A stretch of DNA of 64,000 nt from contig JADKKF010000007.1 of assembly GCA_016720635.1 (NCBI GenBank), positions 192,171 to 256,170 of the forward strand, read 5' to 3'. This stretch comes from Saprospiraceae bacterium. Lineage in GTDB: Bacteria; Bacteroidota; Bacteroidia; Chitinophagales; Saprospiraceae. The position numbers and the translations under genes were made by a program. Shown in pieces: positions 27,577 to 36,839 of this stretch; positions within the stretch are counted from its first letter, which is position 1, and each line of letters opens with the position of its first letter. A model generated the notes under the pieces. It saw only the letters and a list, made by a program, of their open reading frames with translations, had not been told where the DNA came from and searched no databases.

Positions 27577-28128
27577 ATGTCTGATTTAATTTGGAATATT
27601 GACTTTAGCATTGCAGAATGGATTGATTTGCATAGAATTAGCTGGCTGGACATTTTTTTGAGTTATTGGAGAAATAGTTTGATATGGCTTCCTTTGTATA
27701 TCCTAGGAATTTTATTCATTTGGAATAATTTTACTTCTGCATACAAGTTAATTTTAGTGATAGCTTTTACGGTTGGCCTTTCTGACTATGTATCTTCCAA
27801 AATAATAAAGCCTCAAGTAAAGAGACCTCGTCCTTGCCATTACACAGCGGATCAAAGCCATTTCGACTCAGTTATCGTTTGCGGTTCTGGATATTCATTC
27901 CCATCATCACACGCTTCAAATCACATGGCATTGGCTCAGATCTGTTTTTTGATTTTTAATAGAAAAAATCTATTGAAATGGCTCTTTGTATGGGCCTTCA
28001 GCATTGGGCTTTCGCAAGTTTATGTGGGGGTTCACTTTTTTAGCGATGTTATGGCAGGATTCTTATTGGGATTTATCCTTGCTTCGCTGGTATATTTTCC
28101 AGCAAAATACTTTTTAAAGTCGAGTTGA
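27577..28128 (+). CDS. PAP2-family membrane phosphatase
   Basis: A 183-residue polytopic membrane protein with about five helices and the three PAP2 motifs: KPQVKRPRP near 87-95, YSFPSSHASNH near 107-117, and SQVYVGVHFFSDV near 147-159 (catalytic His and Asp). Members dephosphorylate lipid pyrophosphates such as undecaprenyl pyrophosphate, or phosphatidic acid, on the outer face of the inner membrane; which one applies here cannot be told. It follows the amidohydrolase gene by 12 bases. Confidence 0.9.
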   Translation: MSDLIWNIDFSIAEWIDLHRISWLDIFLSYWRNSLIWLPLYILGILFIWNNFTSAYKLILVIAFTVGLSDYVSSKIIKPQVKRPRPCHYTADQSHFDSVIVCGSGYSFPSSHASNHMALAQICFLIFNRKNLLKWLFVWAFSIGLSQVYVGVHFFSDVMAGFLLGFILASLVYFPAKYFLKSS

Positions 28129-28142
28129 AGGTTGATTTTTAA

Positions 28143-28178
28143 ACAAAAAAAATACCCTCCTAAGGCTAAGAGGGTATT
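28143..28178 (-). terminator. bidirectional-type intrinsic terminator between PAP2 and yceI
   Basis: AATACCCTC (28151-28159) pairs perfectly with GAGGGTATT (28170-28178) around a 10-base loop. The minus-strand side carries a strong T-tract (eight T, then G and more T), fitting termination of the yceI transcript. The plus side has a weaker TTTC/TTT tract that may end the PAP2 transcript. Confidence 0.75.
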
Positions 28179-28202
28179 TCGTATTTCTTAAAAAAATAAC
28201 TA

Positions 28203-28868
28203 TTATTTCTTTAGGACAATATTCAATTCTAAGTCAAAATCATTGTTTATGGCTTTGTCTCCTAATTTATCAAAAAAGCTCGCAGAACCGTACTTTATAT
28301 CGTATTTAGTTCTATCAACTTTTAGGTTAGCTATTGCCTGTACGTCAGTTCCTGTTATTGTGATATTGGCTGGGAATTCGATAGCATGAGTTATCCCTTT
28401 GATGGTTAAGTCACCCTTAACGTTATATTGATTTTCTGATTTTAGCGTAGCTGAAGTAATTTTAAAGCTAGAAGTTGGATATTTTTCACTGTGAAAAAAA
28501 TCTTCATTTTTCAAATGTTTTACAAACTTATCCGCATATTCTCCTTGCAAATCAGTGCATACAATGCTATTCATATCCATTTCAAACTGACCACCCGTCA
28601 ATTTATTTCCTTTAACAGAAACTTTTCCACTTTTAAGAGTGACCTTGCCAGCATGAGATCCAGTCACCTTGTAACCTTTCCATACAGCAGAACTCGCTCC
28701 AGCATCGACTGAATATTCGTTGGCAGCTACCGTTGCAATATTTGATTTTGTAGCTTTCTTCTTTACGGTGGTTGCTTTTGTTTTTGCTACTGCTTTGGTT
28801 TGGGCTGACATTATATTCACGCTGAGTAAACCGACTAATGCCATTAATAAAAATTTTTTCATTTTCAT
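28203..28868 (-). CDS. YceI-family periplasmic protein
   Basis: A 221-residue exported protein with a signal peptide ending MSAQ near residue 23, a Lys/Thr/Ala-rich low-complexity linker (24-50), and a YceI lipocalin-like barrel. Landmarks are YSVDAGASSAVWKGYKVTGSHAG (the usual DxxHSxVxWxGxKxxGxHxG block) and DLTIKGITHAIEFP. YceI barrels bind polyprenoid lipids. The Lys/Thr/Ala linker between signal and barrel is an addition to the usual form. It sits alone, with terminators on its downstream side. Confidence 0.9.
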   Translation of the reverse strand: MKMKKFLLMALVGLLSVNIMSAQTKAVAKTKATTVKKKATKSNIATVAANEYSVDAGASSAVWKGYKVTGSHAGKVTLKSGKVSVKGNKLTGGQFEMDMNSIVCTDLQGEYADKFVKHLKNEDFFHSEKYPTSSFKITSATLKSENQYNVKGDLTIKGITHAIEFPANITITGTDVQAIANLKVDRTKYDIKYGSASFFDKLGDKAINNDFDLELNIVLKK

Positions 28869-28938
28869 TCTTTGTTTTTTTGTTTTAGAAATTAATAAAC
28901 TACGAAACGTGTAAAATATAATATATGTTCAAAAAGGC

Positions 28939-30306
28939 CTATTTCTTAAGAATTTGATAACGTTTTGGGTAATAATTATTAATTCTATTATCCAGTAATT
29001 TGACCCAACCGATATTTAGACCTTTGTAGGCTATGGTTTTCCACCCTTTGTCGTGAGTAGATGGAATCGTAAAATTTTGCCTTCTTAAGTACGATACTGC
29101 ATCTTCTAATCCAACAGAAATGTTATGATTTTCCTTTACCAAACCATAAACTAAAGCTGACGCGTGTTCTGGGATTATTTTATTGCCAATCAAACTGGCT
29201 ATTTTGCATAAAGATTTGACGATCATTAATTTATTCAAAATATCATAAACCTCGATGGCCTGAGGTGACATGTAATAAATATTCTTCAATTTATCTTCCC
29301 AAAAACTATAGTTATGGGAATTAATAAAGTACTTTTCTATTTCATTCAAATGAGAGGCTGGGGAAAAAGTATTTGTGACATTTTTTTGTTTAGACTCTTT
29401 GAAATTTTGCTTGCCAATTCTTTTTAACACCGATACAAAAAATCCTTCTCCTTCTGTTTTATGCCAATAAAATTGATACCCAACTGCGCCATGGTTTCCT
29501 TTTATATTAGTTATACCCCATTCAGTGGGGAAAACAAGCTCTTGACTCGACCAATCTCCAGTGGACAATAGCCCTTCGATCCTTTCTATATTCTCATGCG
29601 GATTAAATGTACATGTAGAATAAATTAAATATCCGTCCTCCTTGCATTTATCAGGGATTATGTCCAATATCTTTGATTGCCGTTGGACGCAAATATTTTG
29701 GTTCGTAGAGGACCATTCGTTAATCGATTTTGGATCTTTTCTAAACATACCCTCGCCTGAACAAGGCGCGTCGATTAATATCAAATCAAAAATAGGAGGA
29801 ACATTTTCCCATTTCGATGCATCGGATCCAGTTACTAATATATCTTTTGCACCCCATTTTTCAAGGTTTTCTTCCAAAATAGCCCTTCTGGATGGTATGA
29901 CTTCATTGGCAACAACTACTGAGCCACAAGGGAGCGAATTCGCCAAGTCCGAAGTTTTTCCTCCCGGAGCCGCACAAAAGTCAAGACAAGTTATGCTATT
30001 GGTAAATGAAAGCATTTGGCAAATACAACCGATAACCATACTGCTAGGCTCTTGAACATAATACGCGCCCGCGTGCCACATTGGATCTTCTATGAAAGAA
30101 GGTCTTTTGCGCAGATAATACCCATTTTTTGCCCATGGAACTTTCTTTTCAAGTAATTCTTGATCAAATGGAAAATCAACCAATTTCTTATGATTCATCC
30201 TGATGGAAATAGGGGAAACTGCCTGAGAGGCCTCAAGAAAATCATGAAATTGATCTTGCAATATCTCTTTCATGGTATTCAAAAAAAGTGGCGGGAACTG
30301 GGTCAA
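28939..30306 (-). CDS. RsmF/RsmB-type rRNA (cytosine-C5)-methyltransferase
   Basis: A 455-residue S-adenosylmethionine-dependent RNA methyltransferase of the NOL1/NOP2/Sun group. Motif I is DFCAAPGGKTSDLANSL near 108-124, motif IV DAPCSGEGMF near 184-193 with its cysteine, and motif VI YSTCTFNPHENIE near 238-250 with the catalytic Cys. The C-terminal ~150 residues, ending with GWKTIAYKGLNIGWVKLL, resemble the RsmF PUA-like extension. This favours an RsmF-type 16S rRNA enzyme over RsmB. It is divergent from accD, each with its own promoter. Confidence 0.9.
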   Translation of the reverse strand: MTQFPPLFLNTMKEILQDQFHDFLEASQAVSPISIRMNHKKLVDFPFDQELLEKKVPWAKNGYYLRKRPSFIEDPMWHAGAYYVQEPSSMVIGCICQMLSFTNSITCLDFCAAPGGKTSDLANSLPCGSVVVANEVIPSRRAILEENLEKWGAKDILVTGSDASKWENVPPIFDLILIDAPCSGEGMFRKDPKSINEWSSTNQNICVQRQSKILDIIPDKCKEDGYLIYSTCTFNPHENIERIEGLLSTGDWSSQELVFPTEWGITNIKGNHGAVGYQFYWHKTEGEGFFVSVLKRIGKQNFKESKQKNVTNTFSPASHLNEIEKYFINSHNYSFWEDKLKNIYYMSPQAIEVYDILNKLMIVKSLCKIASLIGNKIIPEHASALVYGLVKENHNISVGLEDAVSYLRRQNFTIPSTHDKGWKTIAYKGLNIGWVKLLDNRINNYYPKRYQILKK

Positions 30307-30323
30307 ATGAAATTGATTTTGAA

Positions 30324-30331
30324 CAAAAATA
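30324..30331 (-). promoter_or_regulatory. -7 promoter box of the rRNA methyltransferase gene
   Basis: Minus-strand TATTTTTG fits TANNTTTG and lies 17 bases before the start codon at 30306, implying a very short leader. Confidence 0.4.
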
Positions 30332-30338
30332 AAACAGT

Positions 30339-30371
30339 TTTGGGTTTTCCCGATAAAATAATTTAGATTTG
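30339..30371 (+). promoter_or_regulatory. complete Bacteroidota promoter of accD (TTTG - 21 bp - TAGATTTG)
   Basis: TTTG at 30339-30342 and TAGATTTG at 30364-30371 with a 21-bp spacer match the -33/-7 consensus in sequence and spacing. Transcription would begin near 30378, leaving a leader of about 48 bases before accD. This is the best-formed promoter in the window. Confidence 0.7.
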
Positions 30372-30425
30372 CATTGCGATTTTATAGTATGTTCAGAATA
30401 TTAGGATAAAAATTGGTGGCAATTT

Positions 30426-31268
30426 ATGGGTTGGTTCAAGAGATTGCGTGAAGGAATACAAACGACTACTGAAGAGAAGAAGGAAGTACCTGATGGGCTT
30501 TGGCATAAGTGTATTGAATGTAGCCATACCTCGACCACCAAGGAGTTGATTGAGAATTTTTGGTGTTGTTCTCAATGCAACCATCATTTTAGGATAGACT
30601 CAAATACCTATTTTGATATCATTTTTGATAAAAAACCTAAATTACTTTTCGAGCATCTAGAGCCTATTGATATGCTTGGATTTGTAGATTTGAAACCATA
30701 CAAGCAACGACTTTTAGATACCCAAAAAAAGACAGGCCTCAAAGATGCTCTATCTGTTGGGATTGGAAAAGTAAATGACAATACATTGATCGTAGCATGT
30801 ATGGATTTTAAGTTTATTGGTGGGTCTATGGGAAGTGTTGTAGGCGAAAAAATTGCCCTTGCTATTGATTTAGCGATTAAGAAAAAATATCCTCTGCTTA
30901 TCATATCAAAAACTGGAGGAGCGAGGATGATGGAGAGCGCTTTTTCTCTGATGCAAATGGCAAAAACCTCAGCCAAACTATCCCAGTTGGGCAAAGCTGG
31001 TTTGCCCTATTTTTCATTAATGACCGATCCGACTACTGGAGGAGTTACCGCATCATTCGCAATGCTTGGCGATGTGAATTTGGCTGAACCTAAAGCTTTG
31101 ATAGGTTTTGCTGGACCCCGCGTGATTAAAGAAACCATAAAAAGGGATCTCCCAGAAGGTTTCCAGACATCTGAGTTCCTGTTGGAGGCAGGATTTTTAG
31201 ATGTCATAGTTAAGAGAAAAGATCTGAAGGATACGCTATCTAATCTTATATTGTTTTTCAAAAATTAA
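30426..31268 (+). CDS. accD: acetyl-CoA carboxylase carboxyltransferase subunit beta
   Basis: A 280-residue subunit that with AccA moves the carboxyl group from biotin to acetyl-CoA, giving malonyl-CoA for fatty-acid synthesis. The N-terminal zinc ribbon is intact: Cys29, Cys32, Cys48 and Cys51 (CX2C-X15-CX2C). The crotonase-fold core shows GGSMGSVVGEKI near 137-148, SKTGGARMMES near 160-170, SLMTDPTTGGVTASFAM near 196-212, and IGFAGPRVI near 228-236. Length is normal. bioB, which makes the biotin cofactor used by this enzyme, follows after 127 bases with its own promoter. Confidence 0.97.
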   Translation: MGWFKRLREGIQTTTEEKKEVPDGLWHKCIECSHTSTTKELIENFWCCSQCNHHFRIDSNTYFDIIFDKKPKLLFEHLEPIDMLGFVDLKPYKQRLLDTQKKTGLKDALSVGIGKVNDNTLIVACMDFKFIGGSMGSVVGEKIALAIDLAIKKKYPLLIISKTGGARMMESAFSLMQMAKTSAKLSQLGKAGLPYFSLMTDPTTGGVTASFAMLGDVNLAEPKALIGFAGPRVIKETIKRDLPEGFQTSEFLLEAGFLDVIVKRKDLKDTLSNLILFFKN

Positions 31269-31367
31269 TCATAATATTTTCAAATTTATTTGCGTAACTT
31301 GAGCCTAACCTAGTTTAAGTCTAGCCGCCTTATATGCAAATAACCATTTCAAATGCCAATTTTTAAT

Positions 31368-31375
31368 TATATTTG
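31368..31375 (+). promoter_or_regulatory. -7 promoter box (TATATTTG) of bioB
   Basis: TATATTTG matches TANNTTTG and lies 21 bases before the bioB start codon. A weak TTTC at 31347-31350 could serve as the -33 element. No BirA-type palindrome was recognised in the spacer. Confidence 0.5.
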
Positions 31376-31395
31376 TGACTTAATAAAATTGTAAA

Positions 31396-32490
31396 ATGAC
31401 ATTAGCCGAAATAATAAATATTCACGAAAAACCTTTATTAGAATTGGTCTTTGAAGCCGCCAAAGTACATCGAGAGCATCATAATCCAAGAGAAGTCCAA
31501 GTGAGTACATTGCTTAGTATAAAAACAGGTGGATGTCCTGAAGACTGTGCTTATTGTCCTCAAGCTGCTAGATATCATACCGATGTTGAAGCTGAGGCTA
31601 TGATGACTTTGGAAGAAGTTAAAAAATCAGCATTAGTGGCCAAAGCCAACGGGTCATCAAGGCTTTGTATGGGGGCTGCTTGGCGAAATATCGAAGATGG
31701 TGAGGATTTCGACCAAGTATTAGAAATGGTCAAAACAGTCAATGCTTTAGACATGGAAGTTTGTTGTACTCTTGGTATGATGACAGAAATGCAGGCTAAG
31801 AAATTGAGGCAAGCTGGCCTTTACGCATACAATCACAACATTGACAGTTCAAATGATTTTTATAAAGAAATAATATCCACAAGGACTTTTGATGATAGAT
31901 TAAAAACCATCGAAAACGCCAGAAAAGCAGACTTAACCGTATGTTCTGGTGGAATAATAGGTATGGGAGAAAGCGTTGAAGATCGCTGTGCAATGTTATT
32001 GACACTCGCACAAATGGATCCTCAGCCAGAATCTGTCCCAATCAATGGTCTGGTAGCTGTAAAGGGAACCCCACTTGAAGATCAAAATCAGATACCAATA
32101 TGGGATATGATAAGAATGGTGGCCACCGCTCGTATCGTAATGCCAAAGACAGCAGTGAGACTAAGTGCAGGCAGAACAGCTATGTCTGTTGAGGGACAGG
32201 CCCTTTGTTTTATGGCCGGAGCAAACTCCATATTTTCTGGGGATAAATTGCTAACAACCCCTAATCCATCTCGAAATGCTGATATGGAAATGTTCGAAAT
32301 ACTAGGATTACAACCGATGGAATCTTTTGCAAAAGGGGATAGACCAGCTGATGTAAAATACGTTTATACTGATCAAAAAGATGAATCCAAAGCAATTTGG
32401 GAAAGACCAAAGCACAGATTAGAAAGGAACGTTGAATATGCAAAATTGGGTAAAAAACGTCGTAATGAGGCCGACACATTGAAACAATAA
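31396..32490 (+). CDS. bioB: biotin synthase
   Basis: A 364-residue radical-SAM enzyme inserting sulfur into dethiobiotin. The [4Fe-4S] motif is CPEDCAYCP with Cys47, Cys51 and Cys54. Family blocks include MGAAWRN near 95, MEVCCTLGMM near 118, AYNHNIDSS near 138, GGIIGMGES near 183, INGLVAVKGTPLED, and the cluster arginine in RLSAGRTAMS near 255. The C terminus is about 20-40 residues longer than many BioB proteins and charged. tpiA follows 33 bases later, possibly in the same transcript. Confidence 0.97.
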   Translation: MTLAEIINIHEKPLLELVFEAAKVHREHHNPREVQVSTLLSIKTGGCPEDCAYCPQAARYHTDVEAEAMMTLEEVKKSALVAKANGSSRLCMGAAWRNIEDGEDFDQVLEMVKTVNALDMEVCCTLGMMTEMQAKKLRQAGLYAYNHNIDSSNDFYKEIISTRTFDDRLKTIENARKADLTVCSGGIIGMGESVEDRCAMLLTLAQMDPQPESVPINGLVAVKGTPLEDQNQIPIWDMIRMVATARIVMPKTAVRLSAGRTAMSVEGQALCFMAGANSIFSGDKLLTTPNPSRNADMEMFEILGLQPMESFAKGDRPADVKYVYTDQKDESKAIWERPKHRLERNVEYAKLGKKRRNEADTLKQ

Positions 32491-32523
32491 ATTTTTGTTA
32501 CATAAATTTTTCAAGACATAACA

Positions 32524-33291
32524 ATGAGAAAGAAAATAGTCGCTGGAAACTGGAAAATGAACAAAACCCTTGGAGATTCGGAAGAATTGACCTTGGAAAT
32601 AATGGAAGGTGTTCATATAGAGAGCCCAATTGTGGTGATACTGGCACCTCCTACCCCATTTTTGCATAGGGTGAAGGCATTGGCATTCGAACACAAAGCG
32701 ATTAAAGTTTCTGCACAAAATTGTCATGAAAAGGAATCCGGTGCTTTTACTGGAGAAATTTCAGTCGAGATGTTCAGGTCTCTTTATACAGATTATGCGA
32801 TTATTGGACATTCTGAAAGGAGACAATATTATAATGAAAATGATGCGACGCTACAACTCAAAATTAAAACATTGACCAAATGGGGGATTCGGGCTATTTA
32901 TTGCTGTGGAGAGCCCCTTGAAATAAGAGAAGAAAACCAACAATATGAATACGTTCTTGACCAAATTAGAACCGCTTTATTTAATTTGACAGCCGAAGAA
33001 ATGGCCAATGTCACCATCGCTTATGAACCTGTTTGGGCTATTGGTACTGGAAAAACAGCAACGGCTGAACAAGCAGAAGAAATGCACAAATTCATCCGAA
33101 CAACCATTGAAGGCAAATTTGGGAAAGATTTAGCGGAGAATCTATCAATAATCTATGGTGGAAGCTGCAATCCTACCAATGCTGAAGAATTATTTGCACA
33201 AAACAATATAGACGGAGGATTAATAGGAGGTGCGTCGTTAAAAGCTAGAGATTTTTTAGCAATAATTGAGGCTGCACGTACCAATTTGTAA
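32524..33291 (+). CDS. tpiA: triosephosphate isomerase
   Basis: A 255-residue TIM barrel interconverting dihydroxyacetone phosphate and glyceraldehyde 3-phosphate in glycolysis and gluconeogenesis. Catalytic residues are visible: Lys11 in AGNWKMN, the His of IIGHSERR near 97, and the Glu of AYEPVWAIGTGK near 170, which is followed by the flexible loop 6. The phosphate-binding IYGGS and GGLIGGASL segments lie near 214 and 236. Length and order match the family. Confidence 0.97.
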   Translation: MRKKIVAGNWKMNKTLGDSEELTLEIMEGVHIESPIVVILAPPTPFLHRVKALAFEHKAIKVSAQNCHEKESGAFTGEISVEMFRSLYTDYAIIGHSERRQYYNENDATLQLKIKTLTKWGIRAIYCCGEPLEIREENQQYEYVLDQIRTALFNLTAEEMANVTIAYEPVWAIGTGKTATAEQAEEMHKFIRTTIEGKFGKDLAENLSIIYGGSCNPTNAEELFAQNNIDGGLIGGASLKARDFLAIIEAARTNL

Positions 33292-33294
33292 ATA

Positions 33295-33332
33295 AACCCC
33301 GACATAGTTTTGACTTGAAATACATCGGGGTT
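33295..33332. terminator. possible bidirectional terminator between tpiA and DUF1761
   Basis: AACCCCGA (33295-33302) and TCGGGGTT (33325-33332) form a perfect 8-bp stem with a 22-base loop. T-tracts on both sides are weak and mixed. It sits exactly between two convergent genes, which favours a terminator over chance. Confidence 0.5.
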
Positions 33333-33349
33333 CGAGTTTGTTCTATAAT

Positions 33350-33779
33350 TTACTGTTTCCTAAAATAAGCTAAAATAGCCCCCATACCTGCAAATAAAAG
33401 CAGACTATAGAGTCCATCAATCATTGATAATGATGACGGATTCATTGCAAACATATTACCGACAAATACTCCCAATAAAGTAAAAAGACCAATAAGACCT
33501 CCAACCATTAGACCATCCATCCAATTTTGGGCTTGGGTTTTGGACAATAACCAAATGAGACCTAGTGCATAGACGAACATAACCAAGGCGTTAAAAATCA
33601 TAAGGCTTTATGCTCATTGGCATTTCAACACCATTTTTGAACATTTTCGTATGTTCTGCATCCATGGTGATCCCATTTCCACTCATCCATAGATCTTGAA
33701 ACAAATGGCCATAAAATAAAAATCCCAATCCCATTCCGAATACTACTGCAAGTAGGACTGCCAACCAATTAATTTTCAT
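33350..33779 (-). pseudogene. DUF1761-like membrane protein split by one frameshift
   Basis: Two adjacent frames form one gene. 33591-33779 gives the N-terminal part (MKINWLAVLLAVV, then FYGHLFQDLW, matching the DUF1761 pattern of a first helix followed by WYxxLFxxxW). 33350-33601 gives the last three membrane helices (MIFNALVMFVYALGLIWLL to the end). Dropping one base from the A5 run at 33593-33597 would join them as KPYDFNALVMFVYA, giving about 142 residues, the usual DUF1761 length. The function of this four-helix family is unknown. The break is either a sequencing indel or a true mutation. Confidence 0.72.
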
Positions 33780-34014
33780 ACTTCAAAATATTTAAGGGTT
33801 AAAAAAAATCCAAGGATGGAGATGCTCATGAAAAACACAAAATAAAATGATTAGAAACCTTTAAATGCAAAAATGGAATATACAAATTTAAACATTTTTA
33901 ATTACAATAGTATTAATTAATAATCGGATATTTTGTAAGATCCTATGAAATTTGATGCCAATTGGCCTATGACTTTGGCAAAATTATTGTAATATTACAG
34001 CTTAATTAATTTTT

Positions 34015-35187
34015 ATGAAATCAGCATATTTAGTAGCTTGCACTAGGAGCGCAGTAGCAAAAGCAGGAAAAGGTGGATTTAAGTTTTTAAGATCGGATGA
34101 TTTGGCAGTTGATGTAATCAAACACTTGATGACACTTTGTCCAAACATAGACCCAAAAGATGTAGATGATGTAATAGTAGGGTGTGCAAATCCAGAAGGT
34201 GAGCAAGGACTCCAAATAGGTCGAATGATATCTCTCCGAGCATTGGGTCAAGACGTGCCTGGTTTCGTGATAAATAGATATTGTGCAAGTGGTTTGGAAG
34301 CCATCGCCATAGCGCATGCAAAGATAAGTGCTGGTATGGGCGATATTTATGTGGCTGGAGGGACAGAAAGTATGAGTATGATTCCAATGACAGGTTACAA
34401 ATTTGCACCTTCGTACCAAGTTGCTTCCACAGTACCTAATTACGTTGCTGGAATGGGGCATACAGCAGAAGCTGTTGCAAAAAAATACAATATATCTCGG
34501 GAGGCTCAAGATGAATTTTCAGTAAATTCTCACAAGAAAGCCGCTAACGCCATTAAAAATGGATATTTCAAGGATCAAATAGTGCCAATACAAGTAAGAA
34601 ATGTGTTCATCGAAGACGATGTCAAAAAAGAGTTGATCACAACCATTGAAACAGATGAGGGTGTGAGATTAGATACTACGTTAGAAGGGCTCGCTAAGCT
34701 CAAGCCTGCCTTTACACTCGGTGGAAGTGTCACCGCTGGAAATTCATCACAAACATCTGATGGTGCATCTTTCGTATTGGTGGTCAGCGAAGATATAGTG
34801 AAGCGTCATAATCTAAAACCTATAGCAAGACTGTTGTCATGCAATGTGGCTGGGGTAGATCCATTGTATATGGGTATGGGTCCGTGTGCGGCCATTCCAA
34901 AAGCACTAAAATATGCTGGACTAAATTTAGATCAAATCCAAATGATCGAATTGAATGAAGCATTTGCTGCCCAATCATTGGCTGTCATTCAGGAAGGAGG
35001 GCTCAATCCAGATATCATCAACCCTAATGGTGGAGCCATTGCCTTGGGTCATCCACTAGGATGCAGTGGTGCGAAATTAACTACACAACTTTTGTATGAA
35101 ATGCGACGCCAGGATTTAAAGTATGGCATGGTTACCGCATGTGTTGGAGGTGGTCAGGGCATCGCAGGGATTTTTGAGTTGTTGTAA
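34015..35187 (+). CDS. fadA: acetyl-CoA C-acyltransferase (thiolase)
   Basis: A 390-residue thiolase acting at the last step of fatty-acid beta-oxidation, or as acetyl-CoA acetyltransferase. The nucleophilic Cys90 lies in NRYCASGLEA. GGTESMSMIP sits near 115, the His of ALGHPLGCSGAK near 345, and the second Cys of TACVGGGQG near 378. Length is normal. Substrate chain length cannot be decided from sequence; the acyl-CoA dehydrogenase (39693) and enoyl-CoA hydratase (49955) genes elsewhere in the window favour beta-oxidation. The 235-base gap before it shows no clear promoter box. Confidence 0.92.
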   Translation: MKSAYLVACTRSAVAKAGKGGFKFLRSDDLAVDVIKHLMTLCPNIDPKDVDDVIVGCANPEGEQGLQIGRMISLRALGQDVPGFVINRYCASGLEAIAIAHAKISAGMGDIYVAGGTESMSMIPMTGYKFAPSYQVASTVPNYVAGMGHTAEAVAKKYNISREAQDEFSVNSHKKAANAIKNGYFKDQIVPIQVRNVFIEDDVKKELITTIETDEGVRLDTTLEGLAKLKPAFTLGGSVTAGNSSQTSDGASFVLVVSEDIVKRHNLKPIARLLSCNVAGVDPLYMGMGPCAAIPKALKYAGLNLDQIQMIELNEAFAAQSLAVIQEGGLNPDIINPNGGAIALGHPLGCSGAKLTTQLLYEMRRQDLKYGMVTACVGGGQGIAGIFELL

Positions 35188-35311
35188 AAAATTTGCTATT
35201 ATAAAATTAAAAATCGGAGTTAAATTTCGCCCAGTCAACCAAAGGGCTCTAATATTCGTTTTCACTATTTATATTTTTAATATTTTTCATCCAATATCAT
35301 AGACGTCATCC

Positions 35312-36835
35312 ATGGATAAAGTACATCTTAATGATCAAGAAATTCAAAGAAGGGAAAGCTTAACTGCCCTAAGAGATATGGGCATCGATCCCTATCCTTC
35401 TGTCAGCATAGATATCACACATCATTCTGATGAAATAAAACAGAACTTTACCGATGAAGCAAATGCTGATTGGAAATCAGTTTGTATTGCTGGACGTATC
35501 ATGTCCCGTAGGATTATGGGTAAAGCTGCATTTGCCGAGCTCCAGGATGCCTCAGGAAAAATTCAAATTTATGTCAATCGAGATGAAATTTGTCCTGGTG
35601 AAGACAAAGAATTGTACAATACTGTTTTCAAAAAATTATTGGACATCGGGGACTTCATAGCGGTAAAGGGTTATGTATTCCGCACTCAAGTTGGGGAGAT
35701 TTCTCTTCACGTAAGTGAGCTGACCATTCTTTCAAAAAGTCTTAGACCGCTGCCATTGCCTAAAACGGACGCAGACGGGCATGTTTTTGATGCTTTTTCA
35801 GATCCTGAGCAGAGATACCGTATGCGATATGTCGATCTGATAGTCAACCCCCACGTTAAAGATATTTTTATTAAAAGGACGAAGATGGTCAATACCATGC
35901 GGACTTTTTTCAATGAATTGGGATGCTTAGAGGTAGAAACACCGATTCTTCAACCTTTATATGGTGGAGCCGCTGCAAGACCTTTCAAAACGCATCACAA
36001 TACGCTGGATATGACTCTGTACTTGAGAATAGCCAATGAGTTGTATTTGAAAAGATTGATCGTAGGTGGTTTTGATGGAGTTTATGAATTCTCCAAAGAC
36101 TTTAGAAATGAGGGAATGTCTAGATTTCACAATCCTGAATTTACACAAGTAGAATTATACGTAGCCTACAAAGATTATCAATGGCTTATGCATAAAACAG
36201 AGCTTTTGATCGAGAAAATTGCTCAAGAATTGCACGGTTCTCATGAAGTTAAAGTTGGAGATCATAGTATCTCTTTTAAAGCCCCTTTCGCAAAATATAC
36301 CATGTACGGAGCAATAGAGCATTTTACTGGGACGAATATCAGCGATATGGATGAAAATTCTTTGATAGAATTTGCTCGTAGTTTAGGTCTAAACATCGAC
36401 AAAACGATGGGACATGCGAAAATCATCGACGAAATTTTTGGTGCAAAAGTAGAACCTCTTTTAATCCAACCTACATTCATTACCGATTATCCCGTAGAGA
36501 TGTCGCCATTGGCGAAAAAACGCAAGGATAACCCTGAATTGGTAGAGCGATTCGAATTGATATGCAATGGAAAAGAGGTTGCCAATTCGTTCTCAGAGCT
36601 TAATGATCCAATCGATCAGAGAGCTAGGTTTGAAGAACAATTAGAATTGGGTAAAAGGGGTGATGACGAAGCTATGGTTCTTGATGAAGATTTCTTGAGA
36701 GCTCTAGAGTATGGAATGCCGCCTACTGCTGGAATCGGGATAGGAATCGATAGACTTTGCATGATTATGACACAGGCAGCATCCATTCAAGAAGTATTAT
36801 TTTTTCCTCAAATGAAAAAAGAACATATCCAATAG
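35312..36835 (+). CDS. lysS: lysyl-tRNA synthetase (class II)
   Basis: A 507-residue class II aminoacyl-tRNA synthetase. An N-terminal OB-fold anticodon-binding domain (about 60-165; VCIAGRIMSRRIMGKAAF) leads to the catalytic core with motif 2 (FRNEGMSRFHNPEFTQVE near 267-284) and motif 3 (GIGIGIDRL near 483-491). ETPILQPLYGGAAARPF marks motif 1 and the lysine site. The C-terminal end (SIQEVLFFPQMK) is typical for bacterial LysS. A DCC-family gene follows 4 bases after the stop. Confidence 0.97.
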   Translation: MDKVHLNDQEIQRRESLTALRDMGIDPYPSVSIDITHHSDEIKQNFTDEANADWKSVCIAGRIMSRRIMGKAAFAELQDASGKIQIYVNRDEICPGEDKELYNTVFKKLLDIGDFIAVKGYVFRTQVGEISLHVSELTILSKSLRPLPLPKTDADGHVFDAFSDPEQRYRMRYVDLIVNPHVKDIFIKRTKMVNTMRTFFNELGCLEVETPILQPLYGGAAARPFKTHHNTLDMTLYLRIANELYLKRLIVGGFDGVYEFSKDFRNEGMSRFHNPEFTQVELYVAYKDYQWLMHKTELLIEKIAQELHGSHEVKVGDHSISFKAPFAKYTMYGAIEHFTGTNISDMDENSLIEFARSLGLNIDKTMGHAKIIDEIFGAKVEPLLIQPTFITDYPVEMSPLAKKRKDNPELVERFELICNGKEVANSFSELNDPIDQRARFEEQLELGKRGDDEAMVLDEDFLRALEYGMPPTAGIGIGIDRLCMIMTQAASIQEVLFFPQMKKEHIQ

Positions 36836-36839
36836 GTCT

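Noticed and set aside
34087..34509. 140-residue minus-strand frame inside the thiolase gene
   Set aside because: His/Cys/Tyr-rich composition is typical of antisense reading of a conserved gene; the thiolase motifs are intact on the plus strand.
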